A stretch of DNA of 64,000 nt from Chrysogorgia sp. JL179-B06 (lineage: Eukaryota; Cnidaria; Anthozoa; Scleralcyonacea; Chrysogorgiidae): contig JAYKKM010000494.1 of the NCBI GenBank assembly GCA_035772405.1, positions 248,001-312,000 on the forward strand, in the 5' to 3' direction. The notes under the pieces are model-generated. The model was not told the DNA's origin, searched no databases, and saw only the letters and a program-made list of their open reading frames with translations. Shown in pieces: positions 1 to 22,600 of the stretch. Position 1 is the first letter of the stretch; each line of letters opens with the position of its first letter. The position numbers and the translations under genes are program-made.

Positions 1-9784
<9,784 letters not shown>

Positions 9785-10236
9785 AGGAATATCAATTTAC
9801 GGTAGAAAGAGTCCACAAACAAAATTGTTATTCCACTTTTAATTCCATCAGCGTTAGAATTGCTGTGTTATATATATTTGACATCATGAATCGTAATTTA
9901 TATAACATCTATATTACGACATTTACTTCAACGTTTTGATAGTGATGGTGAACGAAATCGCAAACGTATACTATTGGGGAAAGTAGAATGTATTCGGCTT
10001 GAAAGTTGCTTTTCTGTCAAAATGGAAAGCGACAAGCCCTTGGGTCTGTTTTTATTGACCTCAAAAAGCATTCAATTTAGTTAACCACGATCCTAACACC
10101 ATAAATTGGAACATTATATATATAATATATATTATAGTTTAAAATGGTATCTAAATTATTCAACAAGACACCAAAAAGTACAATTCAAACGAAAACTATA
10201 GCTGAACTTCTTTCCGTTAAGGTACTGTATCAATAC
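9785..10236. other. Mucin 3' flank, no gene seen
   Basis: AT-rich sequence that presumably includes the mucin 3' UTR. No strong poly(A) signal stands out and no open frame is convincing. Confidence 0.4.
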
Positions 10237-10722
10237 GGTTATCCGGTATCACCTCGTAAAAAAGCTCGTATTTCGCTCCTATTAATGAGATCACCGCATA
10301 TATCAATTTAAAGGTTACATGTAGTTGATAACATGGTTATGAAATCTAATTTCACGAGAAACACGTTGGCCAACTGTAAAACATTTTAAAGTTCTTTGCA
10401 ATTCAATTTGTGGTTTTGAATTTGACAGCGTTGTATTATTCGATAAATTATCTACCATATAACGTGTCGGCGATGTTGCGTATTTCCGATTTTATCACGT
10501 TTTGAATTAGGAAGATATAACATTTGTCGCGATTTGATGGAAATAATTTAATAAAAGCTGAACCAAACTGTATTTCAAAAATTGCCGACACGTTTTTGTA
10601 GATAATTTATCAGAGAATACAACAGTATCGACTTCAAGACCACAAACTAAATATAATTACAAAGGACTTTAAACTCCACAAGCCAACACAACGCTTTAGT
10701 AGGGTCGCAATACCGGATAACC
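10237..10722. mobile_element. MITE with GGTTATCCGGTAT ends
   Basis: Terminal inverted repeats GGTTATCCGGTAT (10237-10249) and ATACCGGATAACC (10710-10722). The interior is also inverted: GATAAATTATCTAC..ACGTGTCGGC near 10442 pairs with GCCGACACGTTTTTGTAGAT near 10585, and AAAGTTCTTTGCAATT pairs with a copy near 10660. No open frame. Confidence 0.65.
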
Positions 10723-10738
10723 CTATTGCTGTCCCACA

Positions 10739-10936
10739 GGGATCTTATAGGGATCAATTAGGGATCTTATAGGGATCAGTTAGGATCTTATAGGGATCAG
10801 TTAGGGATCTTATAGGGATCAGTTATGGATCTTATAGGGATAAGTTAGGGATTTTATAGGGATCAGTAAGGGATCTTATAGGGATCAGTTAGGGATTTTA
10901 TAGGGATCAGTAAGGGATCTTATAGGGATCAGTTAG
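10739..10936. repeat. 22-bp minisatellite (GGGATCTTATAGGGATCAGT)
   Basis: About nine tandem copies of GGGATCTTATAGGGATCAGT followed by TA or AA, with few substitutions. The unit itself contains the near half-repeat AGGGATC. Confidence 0.9.
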
Positions 10937-10939
10937 GGG

Positions 10940-11211
10940 CTGTTTATATGAGCCGGACTAGCCCGGTTAACCATGCTGAGTTGTGTCACGAAAATCTTTC
11001 CTCGACCCAAAAATATCATTTTAATTAACTTTATGGTCTTCTTACAGCCAAACTAAGCCAGTTCTACTTTGAAATATCAGGTTGGTTATCTATGGTAGCC
11101 GTGATGAGAACTTTGTTAAGATAATCAGCCCGCGGCTAACCAGGCTAACCAGGCTAATCAGGCCAATCAGGCCAACCAGGCTAATCAGGCTAACCATGCT
11201 CATATAAACAG
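10940..11211. mobile_element. Small TIR element with CTGTTTATATGAGC ends
   Basis: CTGTTTATATGAGC at the left pairs with GCTCATATAAACAG at the right. Near the right end there is a direct array of AACCAGGCTAATCAGGC-type 10-bp units (about 11125-11195), which is typical of subterminal repeats. Confidence 0.6.
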
Positions 11212-11411
11212 TCACTTACTTATTAACTTTTTATGTTGTAATCGCCTATTGTAATTCTTGCACGCCCCTCTTGGAAACCAGCACATTGCTGAAGGGGAAT
11301 TATATTTATTAAAGATTAAAGAGGTTAACGTGATTTAAATAAAGTTTTACTTACTTATTTATTACTATCTATCCTTGGACTTCTGCTTTTTGTCTTTTAT
11401 AAACTGTACTA

Positions 11412-11985
11412 AGACCTTATTACAAAATGGCTGCCAATTTAATATTATTTTATATGCATATAAATTAGCCTTTATACAGTGATAGGGGTATCTATAGTAC
11501 GTATTCCTTATAAGAAGGCGCAAATAGAAGGCATTGACGAGCAAATAGAGTGAATTAACGCGCAAATAGCTGACATGTTGTACCCTCGTACCAGCCTCCT
11601 AGTTAATTGGATTGTAACCGACCCCAAAACAACAAAGGTCCTAACACAGGATGCGTTTTCAGGCCGACCACATCCACTCCCATATTTGTGTAGCTAGATT
11701 AGTAGAAAAGTGAGACAGACTAAGCTTGTGGGATTAGAACTCGACTGTTAGACGCATGCGCTCAGTAATCCCATATCCAGTGGGCTGGTACGAGGGCAAT
11801 GCATTTGCTCGTCAATGCCTTGTATTTGCTCGTAGGCCACTTCCTTATATGGAATACGTACTAGAAGTACATATGTATACAGTAGCCTCTTTGTCTACAA
11901 AAATTCTTCTGAAACGAGGCTATAACGACTAATTTAAATGCACGTAAAAGAATATTAAATTGGCAGCCATTTTGGAATAAGGTCT
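11412..11985. mobile_element. MITE with long inverted arms, carrying a nested MITE
   Basis: AGACCTTATTACAAAATGGC..GCCAATTTAATATT at the left pairs with AATATTAAATTGGC then AGCCATTTTGGAATAAGGTCT at the right. Inner arms also match (GGCATTGACGAGCAAATAG near 11530 against its complement near 11805). The pairing is interrupted by a second element at 11583-11796. Confidence 0.7.
11583..11796. mobile_element. Nested small TIR element, CCCTCGTACCAGCC ends
   Basis: CCCTCGTACCAGCC and GGCTGGTACGAGGG are exact inverted repeats 214 bases apart, sitting between the arms of the 11412-11985 element. Termini of the form CCTCGTACC recur near 4455, 13373 and 41071, suggesting one family. Confidence 0.65.
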
Positions 11986-12605
11986 AGAGGTATACCCCAT
12001 TATCTCTTTAAATCATCCATTGGTATTTATTTGAATAACACAGTTATTTATTTTGTAGCCAAATTCGCGATCAATATTATAAGCACTCACTTGAGAGTCC
12101 GTAAACGCATGCAGGGGTGGTACTTTAACTTGGAAAGTAGCAATGTGTGTGAATTATATATCTTAATGCAACCTTTTTTTACTGCACTTGGGGCCTTTCA
12201 TTTGGTTGTAATGAGGAACTTTTCAACACCTACAAAATTATACACGAATGCATTGCGCGATCGTAATAACAGGCAGGGTATATCCGCAACAGCATAGACA
12301 ATTACAGCGGGCACGAAAATAAGTTCTAAGTTCTCAGTTAACACAAAATAATTAAAATAAATTAGAAACATTAAATTAGAAACAGCAAGTAATTCTGCTA
12401 TCAAGACCATACGAGCAGTATGTATTTACAGCAGATAGTTTTAAACGTTCTTGGATCATCTATATTAAAACTAGGAGTAATCAAAGATTATGTAAGTGCG
12501 TTCGACGCATGTGGACCAGCAAATGGTGAATGAAGATTGGTTTATAAACATAAAATTATGCTGTAACGAATTATGAAAATAAATAAAGCTATTATAAATA
12601 TATTA

Positions 12606-12733
12606 CAGCGTCTTAATTCAAGGAGACACTCACTGTAACCTCAATGTTTTTGACAACGGTGACATCCCGCGTGATTCCGTATGTTATTTTAATATCAGAA
12701 GGGTATTCCCGTTCGTTTGTTCGATTTGAAATA
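12606..12733. repeat. Direct duplicate, copy 1
   Basis: CAGCGTCTTAATTCAAGGAG up to CGATTTGAAATA recurs at 13166-13295 with about 90 percent identity by eye. Both copies are followed by a GACCGCCAGA motif. Confidence 0.7.
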
Positions 12734-13165
12734 CAGCATGACTGCTTGCGGACCGCCAGAAATTCAGCAGAAATTTTTTAGATACTTTTACAATGGACTA
12801 TTTACATAGATACTTTTTAATTTTTAATTTTTAATCTTTTAATTGAGTTGTAAATTAGGTTTAGAATTATATGTATAATTGATAGGTTTTTTGTAGTTAG
12901 AATTAAATAAAAAAAAAGATAAGTCGTTCACTTCAGAAATATTACAAACGTAAAGTTCGATTTGGCAAAAGTGTCGCTTGAATGGAAAATTTATAACTTC
13001 GCGATGCTTTCTCGTTTCGAGTAAATGGTCATATTGAATTTTAACATTATTAACGCGCCATATCATTACCGTATGTTATTTTAATATTAGAAGGCTATAA
13101 TGGGCCATATGATCGCCTTGATACATGGTTTAGATTGTTATCGAGTGGAACACGGCAACACACGA

Positions 13166-13295
13166 CAGCGTCTTAATTCAAGGAGACACTATAACCGCAA
13201 TGTTTTTGACAACTGTGACATCGGATCCCGCATGATTTCCGTATGTTATTTTAATATTAAAAGGGTATTCTCGTTCGTTTGTACGATTTGAAATA
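13166..13295. repeat. Direct duplicate, copy 2
   Basis: Second copy of the 12606-12733 segment, same orientation, 560 bases downstream, with small indels. The 11986-12605 and 12734-13165 flanks show no gene. Confidence 0.7.
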
Positions 13296-13765
13296 TGACC
13301 GCCAGATAAATCGTTCAATTCGATTTGGCAAAAGTGGCGCTTGGCCTGATCCTGAACACTGCTTCAACCTCGTACCCATGCTCCTGTGTCAGTCGCGAGG
13401 CAGCAAGACTCCAGGCCTAGTCTTATATAGTTGATTCCTCTCAGATTCCAATTGTTTAAGCAAGTAAAAATTCAAGTTTTCTCCGCGCACTAAAACATAC
13501 ATTAGCTAATTATGTCTTCATTTCTGGCACAAATATTTCAAAAGTTCAGTTGTAAGGCGCACGCAAAGTGTCGTTGTGCTACAAAATCATTGGTTAGTTG
13601 TTCGCTTTTCTAGTTGTGCTCAACTTTGCATTGATGCTGTCACATTGGAGCGCCCAATTTAAGGTACTAATGCGATAGAAATATTTTAAGCCCTTCTCGT
13701 GGATACAGTCTCTCAACAGACGTTTTACTAGAAAAAACAACAACGAGTTCCAACTAACTACTTAG

Positions 13766-13945
13766 CAGGCGCGGATTTAGAAGTTAGTCGCATAAATTAG
13801 ACACTTCATGAACAACCCTATTGGTTATACTTTTCTTAAGAATAATTCAAAACAAAAACCTATCCAATAGGATTGTTATTCACAGGTATTTTGAATTGCA
13901 AATTCTAAATCTAGTTTATGCGACTAACTTCTAAATCCGCGCCTG
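13766..13945. mobile_element. hAT-type MITE with perfect 8-bp target duplication
   Basis: The 180-base element begins CAGGCGCGGATTTAGAAGTT and ends with its inverted complement (AACTTCTAAATCCGCGCCTG); the inverted match runs about 31 bases. It is flanked by CTACTTAG at 13758-13765 and again at 13946-13953. An 8-bp duplication with CAGG termini is diagnostic of hAT transposition. No coding capacity. Confidence 0.92.
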
Positions 13946-13953
13946 CTACTTAG

Positions 13954-15650
13954 AGATACAAAGTAGACAAAAAATGCTTAAAATGCTGACTCATCATTTT
14001 TTTTAAACTTTCGTCAGAGATATTTCAGTAATGAGTGACTGAAAGAATTCAGCATAATAGAGTTTTTTTGTCTTCTAATGTAGGTCTATCTGATGGTATT
14101 GTCAAATTTTGGAATTTCCAATTTTTTTGTTTTTCCTAACTATGGATGACGTAATCGCCAGAATAATGTCGATTTCTCCTTCTTGTGCACACTTATCACA
14201 TGGGACCACCGTGATTGTTTGAATTGGCATGTTCCTCTATGACTTTATGAAAGAAATGATTAGTTTCGCGATATGTGCAGCGAAAGTGAAAGATAGAGGT
14301 CCTCCTCAGTCCATGGCCTAATTCTAAGAGAACTTTTGAGCAAAATCTAAAGTTCTGAAATGGCGTTTTATTTTATTTTCAAGTAATATTTGGTGCAAAT
14401 GGACTAGTTTCATGTTGCATTTAATTTTATCATGGTTTATAAAGTCAGCAAAAAGATTATTTTGATATTAACATGATGTCATACAAACACTATTCTACTG
14501 TGTATAGAACAATGGACCTGAGTGTTTCGCTCTATATCAGAGCTCTTCAGCATGCCTAGAAAATGCTGAAACTAGAAAATCTCAAACACGATTTTTCTTG
14601 GGAGAATGGTGTTATTATTATTAAAACAAATTCCTTAAGAAAACCATGGTAAGAAATTTTTCTGCTTAACATAAGAAAAGAAATTAATTTAGAAGTTCTT
14701 AAAATAGGTTTATAAACCCCCATTTTGGGGTTGTACTGTAGGCTTCTTGAATTTAAATTCAGCAAATTAAAGCTAGTACACACAAGAAACTAATTATAAC
14801 AATCTTATTAAAACCAATGTACCTGTATGCCATTTATAATTTTATAAAATATTGATTTTATTGAGTTGGAAAGATGTTTCAAACACTCGATAACAATTTT
14901 CACTTGTGTACCAAACCACATGCTTTAATGCTTTAATGAAATACTCCTAAATCAGTACTACACTATACTAGGAGACTTATAGATATACACTAGTTAGTAT
15001 AACTGAATATATATACTTATATGGATATATATATAATTATATTTAACATGGAAAGCAGTTACATGATATATTTTACATGAGAAAGAGAAGGAAAGATGGG
15101 AAACACCCCCACCCCAAAATAAATAAATTGATGACTGAGTGACTTAATTTGATACTTAATTGCAGGAATAAATTGAAACTTGGAATGCTAATCCACACAA
15201 AATTCCTGTACATGCAGGCTGACAGGAAGTATGCTGGTGATTATATGTATAGTGGATAAAATAATGCAGTTGGCTGAAATGTCAGAGCTCTAGCTGTGCA
15301 CAAGACAGAGTTGTCTTAACATATTGTCTGGATGATTTACAGTAACATTGCTTTTGAGTTCTGTTTCCTCAAGTGTAGGTCATAAATTGACAACTTGCAC
15401 ACAAAAGTGGCTGGATGGTGGCTAAATAAACAAGTTAGCCTGGGCGATTTGGCCATTCAAACCTGGCTGGGCAGGATGGCTGGCCTTTCTTGTTTGAGTA
15501 AGCAGGACAGATTACACTTAAAAAAGCCCATATCCACATAGTTCTATAAATATTACCTTATAGGACAAGGTTTTACAGTATGGTTTATCTTGTTCAAAGA
15601 AGTCTTAAATATGGTATTACTATTAATTAAGTCTTATTAACATTCCATTG
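13954..15650. other. Intergenic sequence, nothing recognised
   Basis: AT-rich. No exon-like frame, tRNA-like motif or strong inverted repeat was found by reading. Confidence 0.4.
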
Positions 15651-16210
15651 AGTTGAAAGGCACAATTTACCTTTGTGTAAATAATATATTTATAAAACAA
15701 GAAATTAAAAATGCACGCACTGATTGGCTGAAAGCCGTGTTTCTATAACTCGATGGAAAACATGTTTTTTCCCACCATTTTTATAAAATGGACTGCAAGG
15801 TATATAAAGACGAACCTTTGCTCACAAACAGCTAAAATGTCGATAAATATGCTCTGTGACAGCCAAGAAGAAGAAAAACGAGAAGATTGGCTGCTTTTCT
15901 TCACAGTAATAAGAGTGTTTATGTTCATTTGAGAGCCGACGCGACGCTGTCTAGCGTGAGTAATGAGAATGTATATTTTCATCATTTTAATATAAAAGTC
16001 TTATTACTTACTTCCTCAGTGTTATTTTATAAAAGAAATAGAAAACATCTTTCCGTGTTTTAACATACAGTTATAGAAAGTGGGAGAACTCGAAATAGCA
16101 TATGGAAACACTCGCCCTGCGGGCTCGTCTCCCAAACTTCCACTCGTGTTTCTATAACTATATGTAACATTTTTTCTATTTCTTAAATTAAATTCGTATT
16201 AATGCAATAT
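15650..16210. repeat. Degenerate foldback element
   Basis: Contains several mutually inverted pieces: CCGTGTTTCTATAACT near 15736, TATAAAAGAAATAGAAAA near 16030, and TTTTTTCTATTTCTTAAAT near 16168, around a centre with CTCGCCCTGCGGGCTCG. The same TATAAAAGAAATAGAAAA ends flank the element at 24000-24210. Confidence 0.5.
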
Positions 16211-18003
16211 ATTATACCTCAATTATAAATTGTCCAATTAGAGAGCTATAGATACGTACCATGTGACCATGAGTCAATTTATCATAGAATTACCCCACTT
16301 CGAGCTCAAGCTAACTCAAATTCCCCTCTGTGGTTGGGAATATTAGTGTATTCCCTGCTTTGGAGGGGAATTCAACTCAACAAGCCATTCCTAGACATTT
16401 CAAGACAGCATTCAAGATTGTGTTGGTATATATAATATATAATTTATAGACCCCAATCTGCTCAGGAAATTTGTCGAAATATTACCCCTCAGGACGATAT
16501 TTCATTGAATTCCCCTCACTCTGGGTTTATAAATGATAAATGTTCAACATAAATATATATGTTGAACCCATGTGTTTAACACAAATATGCTGTTTTCGAT
16601 TCCACTTCTTAAATATGCCACATCATACTCATACCAACATCACAGTTTGTTGGTTAAAAACAGTAATATAAAGTTCTGTTCTTTACAATCAGGATAAAAC
16701 AAAGAAATATTCCTGTTTGTAACTGAAGAGACACACTAGAGTACTATACAAAGAATAAAGCTTGTTTGTTTTTTATCCTCACAATTTGAAATGGCTTACA
16801 TCCTAACCAGCTCTCCAGATAAACCAAAATCCAAGATATCAAAGGATACTGACAATGAGGCAAAATATTATTTATTTAGATGGAATCAATTTAAGATGGA
16901 TGGTTTCAATAAAAATTGGCATTTAAATAGCTAATTAATGATATACAATAACCATTATAATGTCTCAACAAGAGAATATCTCCTACCATAGGCCAAGGAC
17001 ACAAAGCTATATAAGCAATTGCCAGGGATGCTTCTGCAGATCTAAAAATAAATACAAATTAAATAAAGCTTTAAATGCACTTTTAAGTCAAAAAGTTGAC
17101 AATTACAAATATACTTATATATACTTATAGGGGAATCCTGAATAAATCAAATCTTATAAAAGAAAAATCATTATCATACGACTATATAAATAAAGAGAAG
17201 TATATAAATATATATCAAGTTGGTTTAGAAAATACATGCAGATACTTTGCGTCTCATTTCAGAACTCTTGATTATGATAAATATGCGAATGCTCAATGCA
17301 AGGAAAGAAATCTTCAGAGTTTAGGATTACTATTAAGTACAAACTTAAAAAAGAGGAAAATATAAAACAAGTTTACCTTACAGCGATAAATATAGAGATC
17401 ATAGGCTTCACATGTCGCGGGTCGTCTCGGCACCGCTGCCTCTATAATCTATATAATGTCTTTCCAATCTCGAGAAAATGTTCTCCTGCAGCAAGTACTC
17501 GACAAGCACGATCTTTATGCAGAAGCCATGATTGAACTGAGCAAGAGAGCATTTGACAAGTTCCACCAATCAAATTCCATAATTCGTCGTCTTTTGACCA
17601 ATCACAATGGCTTAAGCGGCCCAAAGTTTAAACCAGTCAGCGCGCGCTATTTGCCATGTTTTGACCAATCAGAACAAATTTTAACATATTGGGAATTTGT
17701 GTATATCTTTGAGATTTTTTAACAATTAAACAAAATCACTTAAAACTTTGCATAGTGCTACAATCCATGTAACTAAACATTGAAGAAAAGTTTCAAGTGA
17801 TTTCTTTCAATAATCGCAAAGATATAAACCAATTTCCAATGTGTTAAAATGTTGTGGAAACCGTGTAACGTTATAGATTATCTCACATAAGTCTAAATAT
17901 CTCGAGAACCAAGTGAAATATGGAAGATCTGTAAATTGATGTTCTCCGTTATTTTAAGAGTTCTTTCAAATAAGACAAACTTAATTTTCGATTCATTGGC
18001 ACT
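16211..18003. other. Intergenic sequence, nothing recognised
   Basis: Open frames here (for example 17096-17365 and 17456-17722) are short, AT-biased and show no domain or splice context. The stretch 17550-17660 has several CCAATCA motifs but no gene beside it. Confidence 0.4.
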
Positions 18004-18447
18004 TTAACTCTTTCCTGTCCGGCTGAAAAACTCCAAAATTGAACTACCTCTTTGTTCTGTTGATATCTCGGGAAATATTCATAACTGTTGCGAAACCTAT
18101 ACCTTTTCTGAAAGCCCAATAAACCGGCTGTTACCAATGCTTTTGAATTTTCCGAACAAGACACATTATGTTAATATAAATTAGCATTAATTATCATAAA
18201 TCAGGTTGAAAAATTTAAATTTTTCTAGAAAAGGCCATCTTGCACGCCCGCGTAGCATCTTGAAAACTCAAAATGCCACCAATCGCAGAGTTTATGAAAT
18301 CAACACTTGGCGTGTGAGTGGATCTCAAGTCTGGCGCTTGTCGAATTTCAATTTTTAATCTTGCGTTACCGTGTGCCGTGTTTTTCGATTGACGACTTCG
18401 AGGGTCTTCTATGACCCCTTTTGACTGGGCCGGACTGGAAAGAGTTA
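18004..18447. mobile_element. TIR element, TTAACTCTTTCCTGTCC family
   Basis: TTAACTCTTTCCTGTCCGGC at the left pairs with GCCGGACTGGAAAGAGTTAA at the right (one mismatch), 444 bases. The ends coincide with TTAA. A second copy lies at 34098-34445 and a tiny derivative at 45334-45391. Non-coding. Confidence 0.75.
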
Positions 18448-18891
18448 AGTAAGAGTACGTATTTATATTCATTTCTATATATCAATAAACTAATTCACTC
18501 TTTGTCACTGCTTTTAATCATTTACATAAAATAACTTATCAATGTAAATACAATGTGGCCACATAACTACCAGAATAGCCACAATAATCGTTAGACAACA
18601 TAACTACATTAGTAAAACCCAATACAAGTGGGAAAACCCAAGTGCTGCACTAATAATCCCTGTAGAGACTGACGAGCCTAACTACTTACTTCATGATTGT
18701 TATAATATAGACACTTGTGGTAGTTTTAGGTATATTTTGACGCAAATATCTGATTTCTTGTTCAACATTCCGCAATTTTTTTTTTCTAGTGATATGAGCT
18801 GATACCTTGCTAGTATAAGAATCAATCAGATTGCAGAATAGCTCATATATGGAGAATGTCTATATTATAAATATATATATATATATATATA

Positions 18892-19125
18892 CAGCTAAAT
18901 AAATTAACGTTGTCCTCGACAAAGCTAAAAGGCCAAAGCTAAATGGTCAAAGCCAAGCGCGAAAGTACGATTTCCTTCAAACTTTTAGCTCTTGGCTGCA
19001 AGTCTCCCTGTATTTCAATTTTCAATTGAGAATTTCGACACAACTAAATTAAAACTTGTCACTATTATCGTACTTTTCGCGCTTGGCTTTGAAGCTTTGT
19101 TGAGGACAACGTTAATTCATTTAGC

Positions 19126-19127
<2 letters not shown>
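18892..19127. mobile_element. Tc1/mariner-like MITE inserted in a (TA)n tract
   Basis: CAGCTAAATAAATTAACGTT at the left pairs with AACGTTAATTCATTTAGCTG at the right; the inverted similarity continues through GTCCTCGACAAAGC. It is flanked by TA on both sides within TA repeats. 236 bases. Confidence 0.75.

Positions 19128-19129
<2 letters not shown>

Positions 19130-19182
<53 letters not shown>
19130..19182. repeat. (TA)n microsatellite
   Basis: Pure TA repeats abutting the MITE at 18892-19127; a shorter TA tract lies on its other side (18871-18890). Confidence 0.9.
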
Positions 19183-19184
<2 letters not shown>

Positions 19185-19189
19185 AGTAT

Positions 19190-19354
19190 AGGTTATCATA
19201 TGAGGGATAAGGTGATATCAGTTTTATTACTCGAGGATGATATCATAATTGTCACGAGTGAGCGCAGCGAACGAGGAACAATTATGATATCGTACCAAGA
19301 GGGATAAAACTGGTATCACTGAGTCGCGAATGTGATAACCTTTTTATCACATAC
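19190..19354. repeat. Foldback palindrome
   Basis: AGGTTATCATATG near 19190 pairs with GTGATAACCT near 19343, and GATATCATAATTGT pairs with ACAATTATGATATC around the loop CACGAGTGAGCGCAGCGAAC. It lies just downstream of the dynein stop codon and may be in its 3' flank. Confidence 0.6.
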
Positions 19355-19518
19355 TAGTGCCTTTATCAGGATGATAAACAGCGGGAAATAAAAACGATAT
19401 CGTCCCTAGGGACATATAATTTTTATCACCCACTGTTGTCAACCTGATAAAGGCACTCATCATCATCATCAAGGATTTAAAATTTAAAACTATATGCAAA
19501 TGTTAGTTTAGTTAGAAC

Positions 19519-19659
19519 TCAGTGAGCAACTTTCAAAGGTGACATATGTTTAGCTGTAGGTGGAGCCAAATCTATTGTTTTACTACCACTGTTAGTTTGA
19601 AGATCAAAAAGAGTGTGTTGAAAACGGCTCCATTCATCTGAACGAGGGGTGGCCAGTTG
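19519..19659 (-). CDS. DYNC1I: DYNC1I exon 17 (terminal, stop codon)
   Basis: Acceptor CTGTTCTCAG, TGA at 19519-19521, 141 bases. Encodes [20 protein letters not shown] and a short divergent C-terminus. The DEW-RF motif matches the family; the final 25 residues do not. Confidence 0.93.
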   Translation of the reverse strand, partial: QLATPRSDEWSRFQHTLFDLQTNSGSKTIDLAPPTAKHMSPLKVAH

Positions 19660-22600
19660 CTGAGAACAGAAAAAAATTAAATTAATACTACAAGACACAC
19701 AAACATCAACAATTTAATTTCGAGAGATGGAGATACCAGAGCTTAATATTTTATAAAGTCATGTAATTGTGAGTCATCTAATGAAAACTAACTAAAATTA
19801 TATAATACGGTGTTTCTTACGCAATCACTGATGGGTCTATAGTCGTATTTAGGTAATAGTATATAATCAGAATTTTCCCGCTCTTTTATAAAGTATGCTT
19901 TTTATTTTATAAAAGATATATAAAATGTTTTTTTATGTTAATACACTGTGATATAAACATTTGGGATGTTGTGAGACTATTGAAAAGCTAATCTCAAACT
20001 CATTAATAATTCATGAGCCGAAAACAAAGGAAATCAGCACAGAGACAGTGGTTTGGATATCGGAGGAAGAAATTACATAAATTAAGCCAACTTTCACCTC
20101 GATTTTCTCTTAAAATACTGATTTGTTTGAGATGTAATATATGAAACACGACGAAGAGTGTTTCATCAGGATATCCAAACACCTCGAAGTTTGTTAAAAA
20201 ACCTCGGCTTCGCCTCGGTTTTCAACAAACGTCTCGGTGTTTGGATATCCTGATGAAACACTCTTCCTCGTGTTTCATATATTACTTCAAAAACTCATTA
20301 ATAATTTACGAGGAAAACATAAAGAAATCATGACCGTATTGTGTCTTATGATTTACATAAACTTTTCCTTCGATTTTCTTGGCGAAAATGGATTGAGTCG
20401 TTTAAATAGTTGGTAAACATGCAGACGTTTTTGAAGGCGTTCAAAACACTCACAGAAGCGTTTTATCGGGTCTAAAACACTGGGCAACTATCGCCTCGTG
20501 TTTTATCACCCGATAAAACACTGCTGCTCGTATTTTAAAATATACAATATTTTTGTTACACTTTTCTCAAGTTTCGCAACTTGAGAAATAATATGCATCC
20601 AAACTATCCCTGTGCCCAGAGTTTGTGCAGCTCAATGACTATAGAACATGTCATAGTCACGTTTGTCAGTAATCACTAATCAAATTATAATTAAGGTCTC
20701 TCTCACAACCAGACACGTTGTAGTGTACGTGTTTCGTGATGGGGAGACAAAGCATATAGTCACATAAATATTTTTTGATTAAGTGTGGAACAAAGGATCA
20801 TTCGATTCCAAGTTGTTAGTTTTTACGTTGTGCTCACAGAAAAGATGCATTACAACAGGTTACGTACAATTAGTATTTCTTGCGTAGTGTAGATTTCAAA
20901 ATATCAACTGATAAAGCTTTCCATTATAGTATGCGTCTATAATGGAAATACGCACTGTTCTCCATCCAAACTCAAACACAGAGTCTCCTCGCGCGCACTC
21001 ATATAAATGCTTTCCGAGTTTGTTGTTATCAACACCAACGAGCCTAGTTTTGGTGCTGACCGCAATCGTTACGAGAAAGAAACATCAGAACGCAAACTTA
21101 CTTCACCAACATCAAAGAAATAAACTCGTCCATTGTCGTCGCCTGCAGCTATATGGTTTCCAGTATGAGTCCAACGACAGCGGCTGAGAGATCCTGATGA
21201 GCCAATAGTACTACTAGCAGTAGGAACCTTGAAAGAAATGAATACAAACATACAGTGATACAGACATACTGTTATTCAATGACAGATAAAATGAAAAGGA
21301 GGTTAGGAAGGAATGGAAGCAGGGAGGAAGAAAGGGAGGCAGGCAGGCAGGCAGGGAGGGAGGCAAGCAGTAGGGCAGGGAGGGAGGAAGGAAAGGTGAG
21401 AGAAGGAAGTACGGACGGAGGGAAAGGGAAGGACGGAGGGGAAGGTATAGAAACTGAAGGGAAGGAAAGTACCTCAGTATCATTATTTAGGTTCCAAAGG
21501 TCCAATCGTCCTAAGCCGTTAACAGACGCAAACACGGCTGGGTGGATTGGGGACCACTGTGCATCATAGACATAGTCTCCACTATTTTCAAAGGAGTAGA
21601 GAGGTTGTTTGCTCTAAAGATAAAAACATACTGTTAAAATACTATGATAATGCTCCCTAAACACCATTATAATGTTTCATAAACCTCGCAATTCTCTCTT
21701 ACAAATATTCATAATGAAAGACAAAATGAGACAAAAGGCTAAAAAATTCCAACGTTCTCGATCTGCGATCATCATGAAGAACTGAACTACAATATGGAAA
21801 TCAGATATTTCTAGGTAGGCGTCAATTGAAGATTTAACAAATTACCAACCTTATGACTCCATAGTTTAACTGTCCAATCAAAAGATGACGTCACGAACAG
21901 CTGAGAGAAATCAATCTGAAAAAATTAAACAAACTAACTAAAAATGTCAAGTACACTGCGCGCTGAATTTTTAATTTCGATCTTATAGAACATCAATAGA
22001 ACCCAGCCTCCTCCGCAGGCAACTCTGTGGCTTCTTTTTTCCGAGTCAAATAGCTTCTAAGGCTGTGAGTGTGCGAGCAATGTTTTGGCTGGGATTACAG
22101 GGAAGTACAGGGATTGCGGGGAAGTATAGGGATTGCGGGAAAGTATAGGGATTGTTGGGATTTGTGAAGGGATTGGCGCATTTAATTTCCCTCTCCCCAT
22201 GCTCTTGTTAATAGCGTAGAGTCTGGCTGCTATTAATAGCTCAAAAAGCGGACAAACAAACCAAATTTGACTCACAAATGATTACAAATGAGCTATTTCT
22301 TTTGTTATGGCCGCAAGAATTATGGGTAAAAGCGGACAAACGTCAGTACTGACGTCATCTCGACGGAGCGCTATTTCTCTGGCTCGGCCAAAACATCCTT
22401 GGAAGCTATTTGACAGGGAAAAGAGGCCACAGAGATACCTGCGGAGGAGGCTAAATAGAACCTTTCTTCTTCAGAAGAAAATGTTTTAATACAATTTCTG
22501 CCAAGTTCTGAACCATAATGTCACCAGTTACCGTCATCAAGACGAGAAATGAATGAAGAATGAGGACAGAGTTGAGATTACTGTTGGAAATTAAAATAAT

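Noticed and set aside
17096..17722. Overlapping frames of 79-89 codons in the intergenic region
   Set aside because: No recognisable domain, AT-driven composition, no consistent splice sites.
21214..21569. Open frames across the purine-rich tract near dynein exon 15
   Set aside because: Low-complexity translation of GGA/GGCA repeats in an intron.
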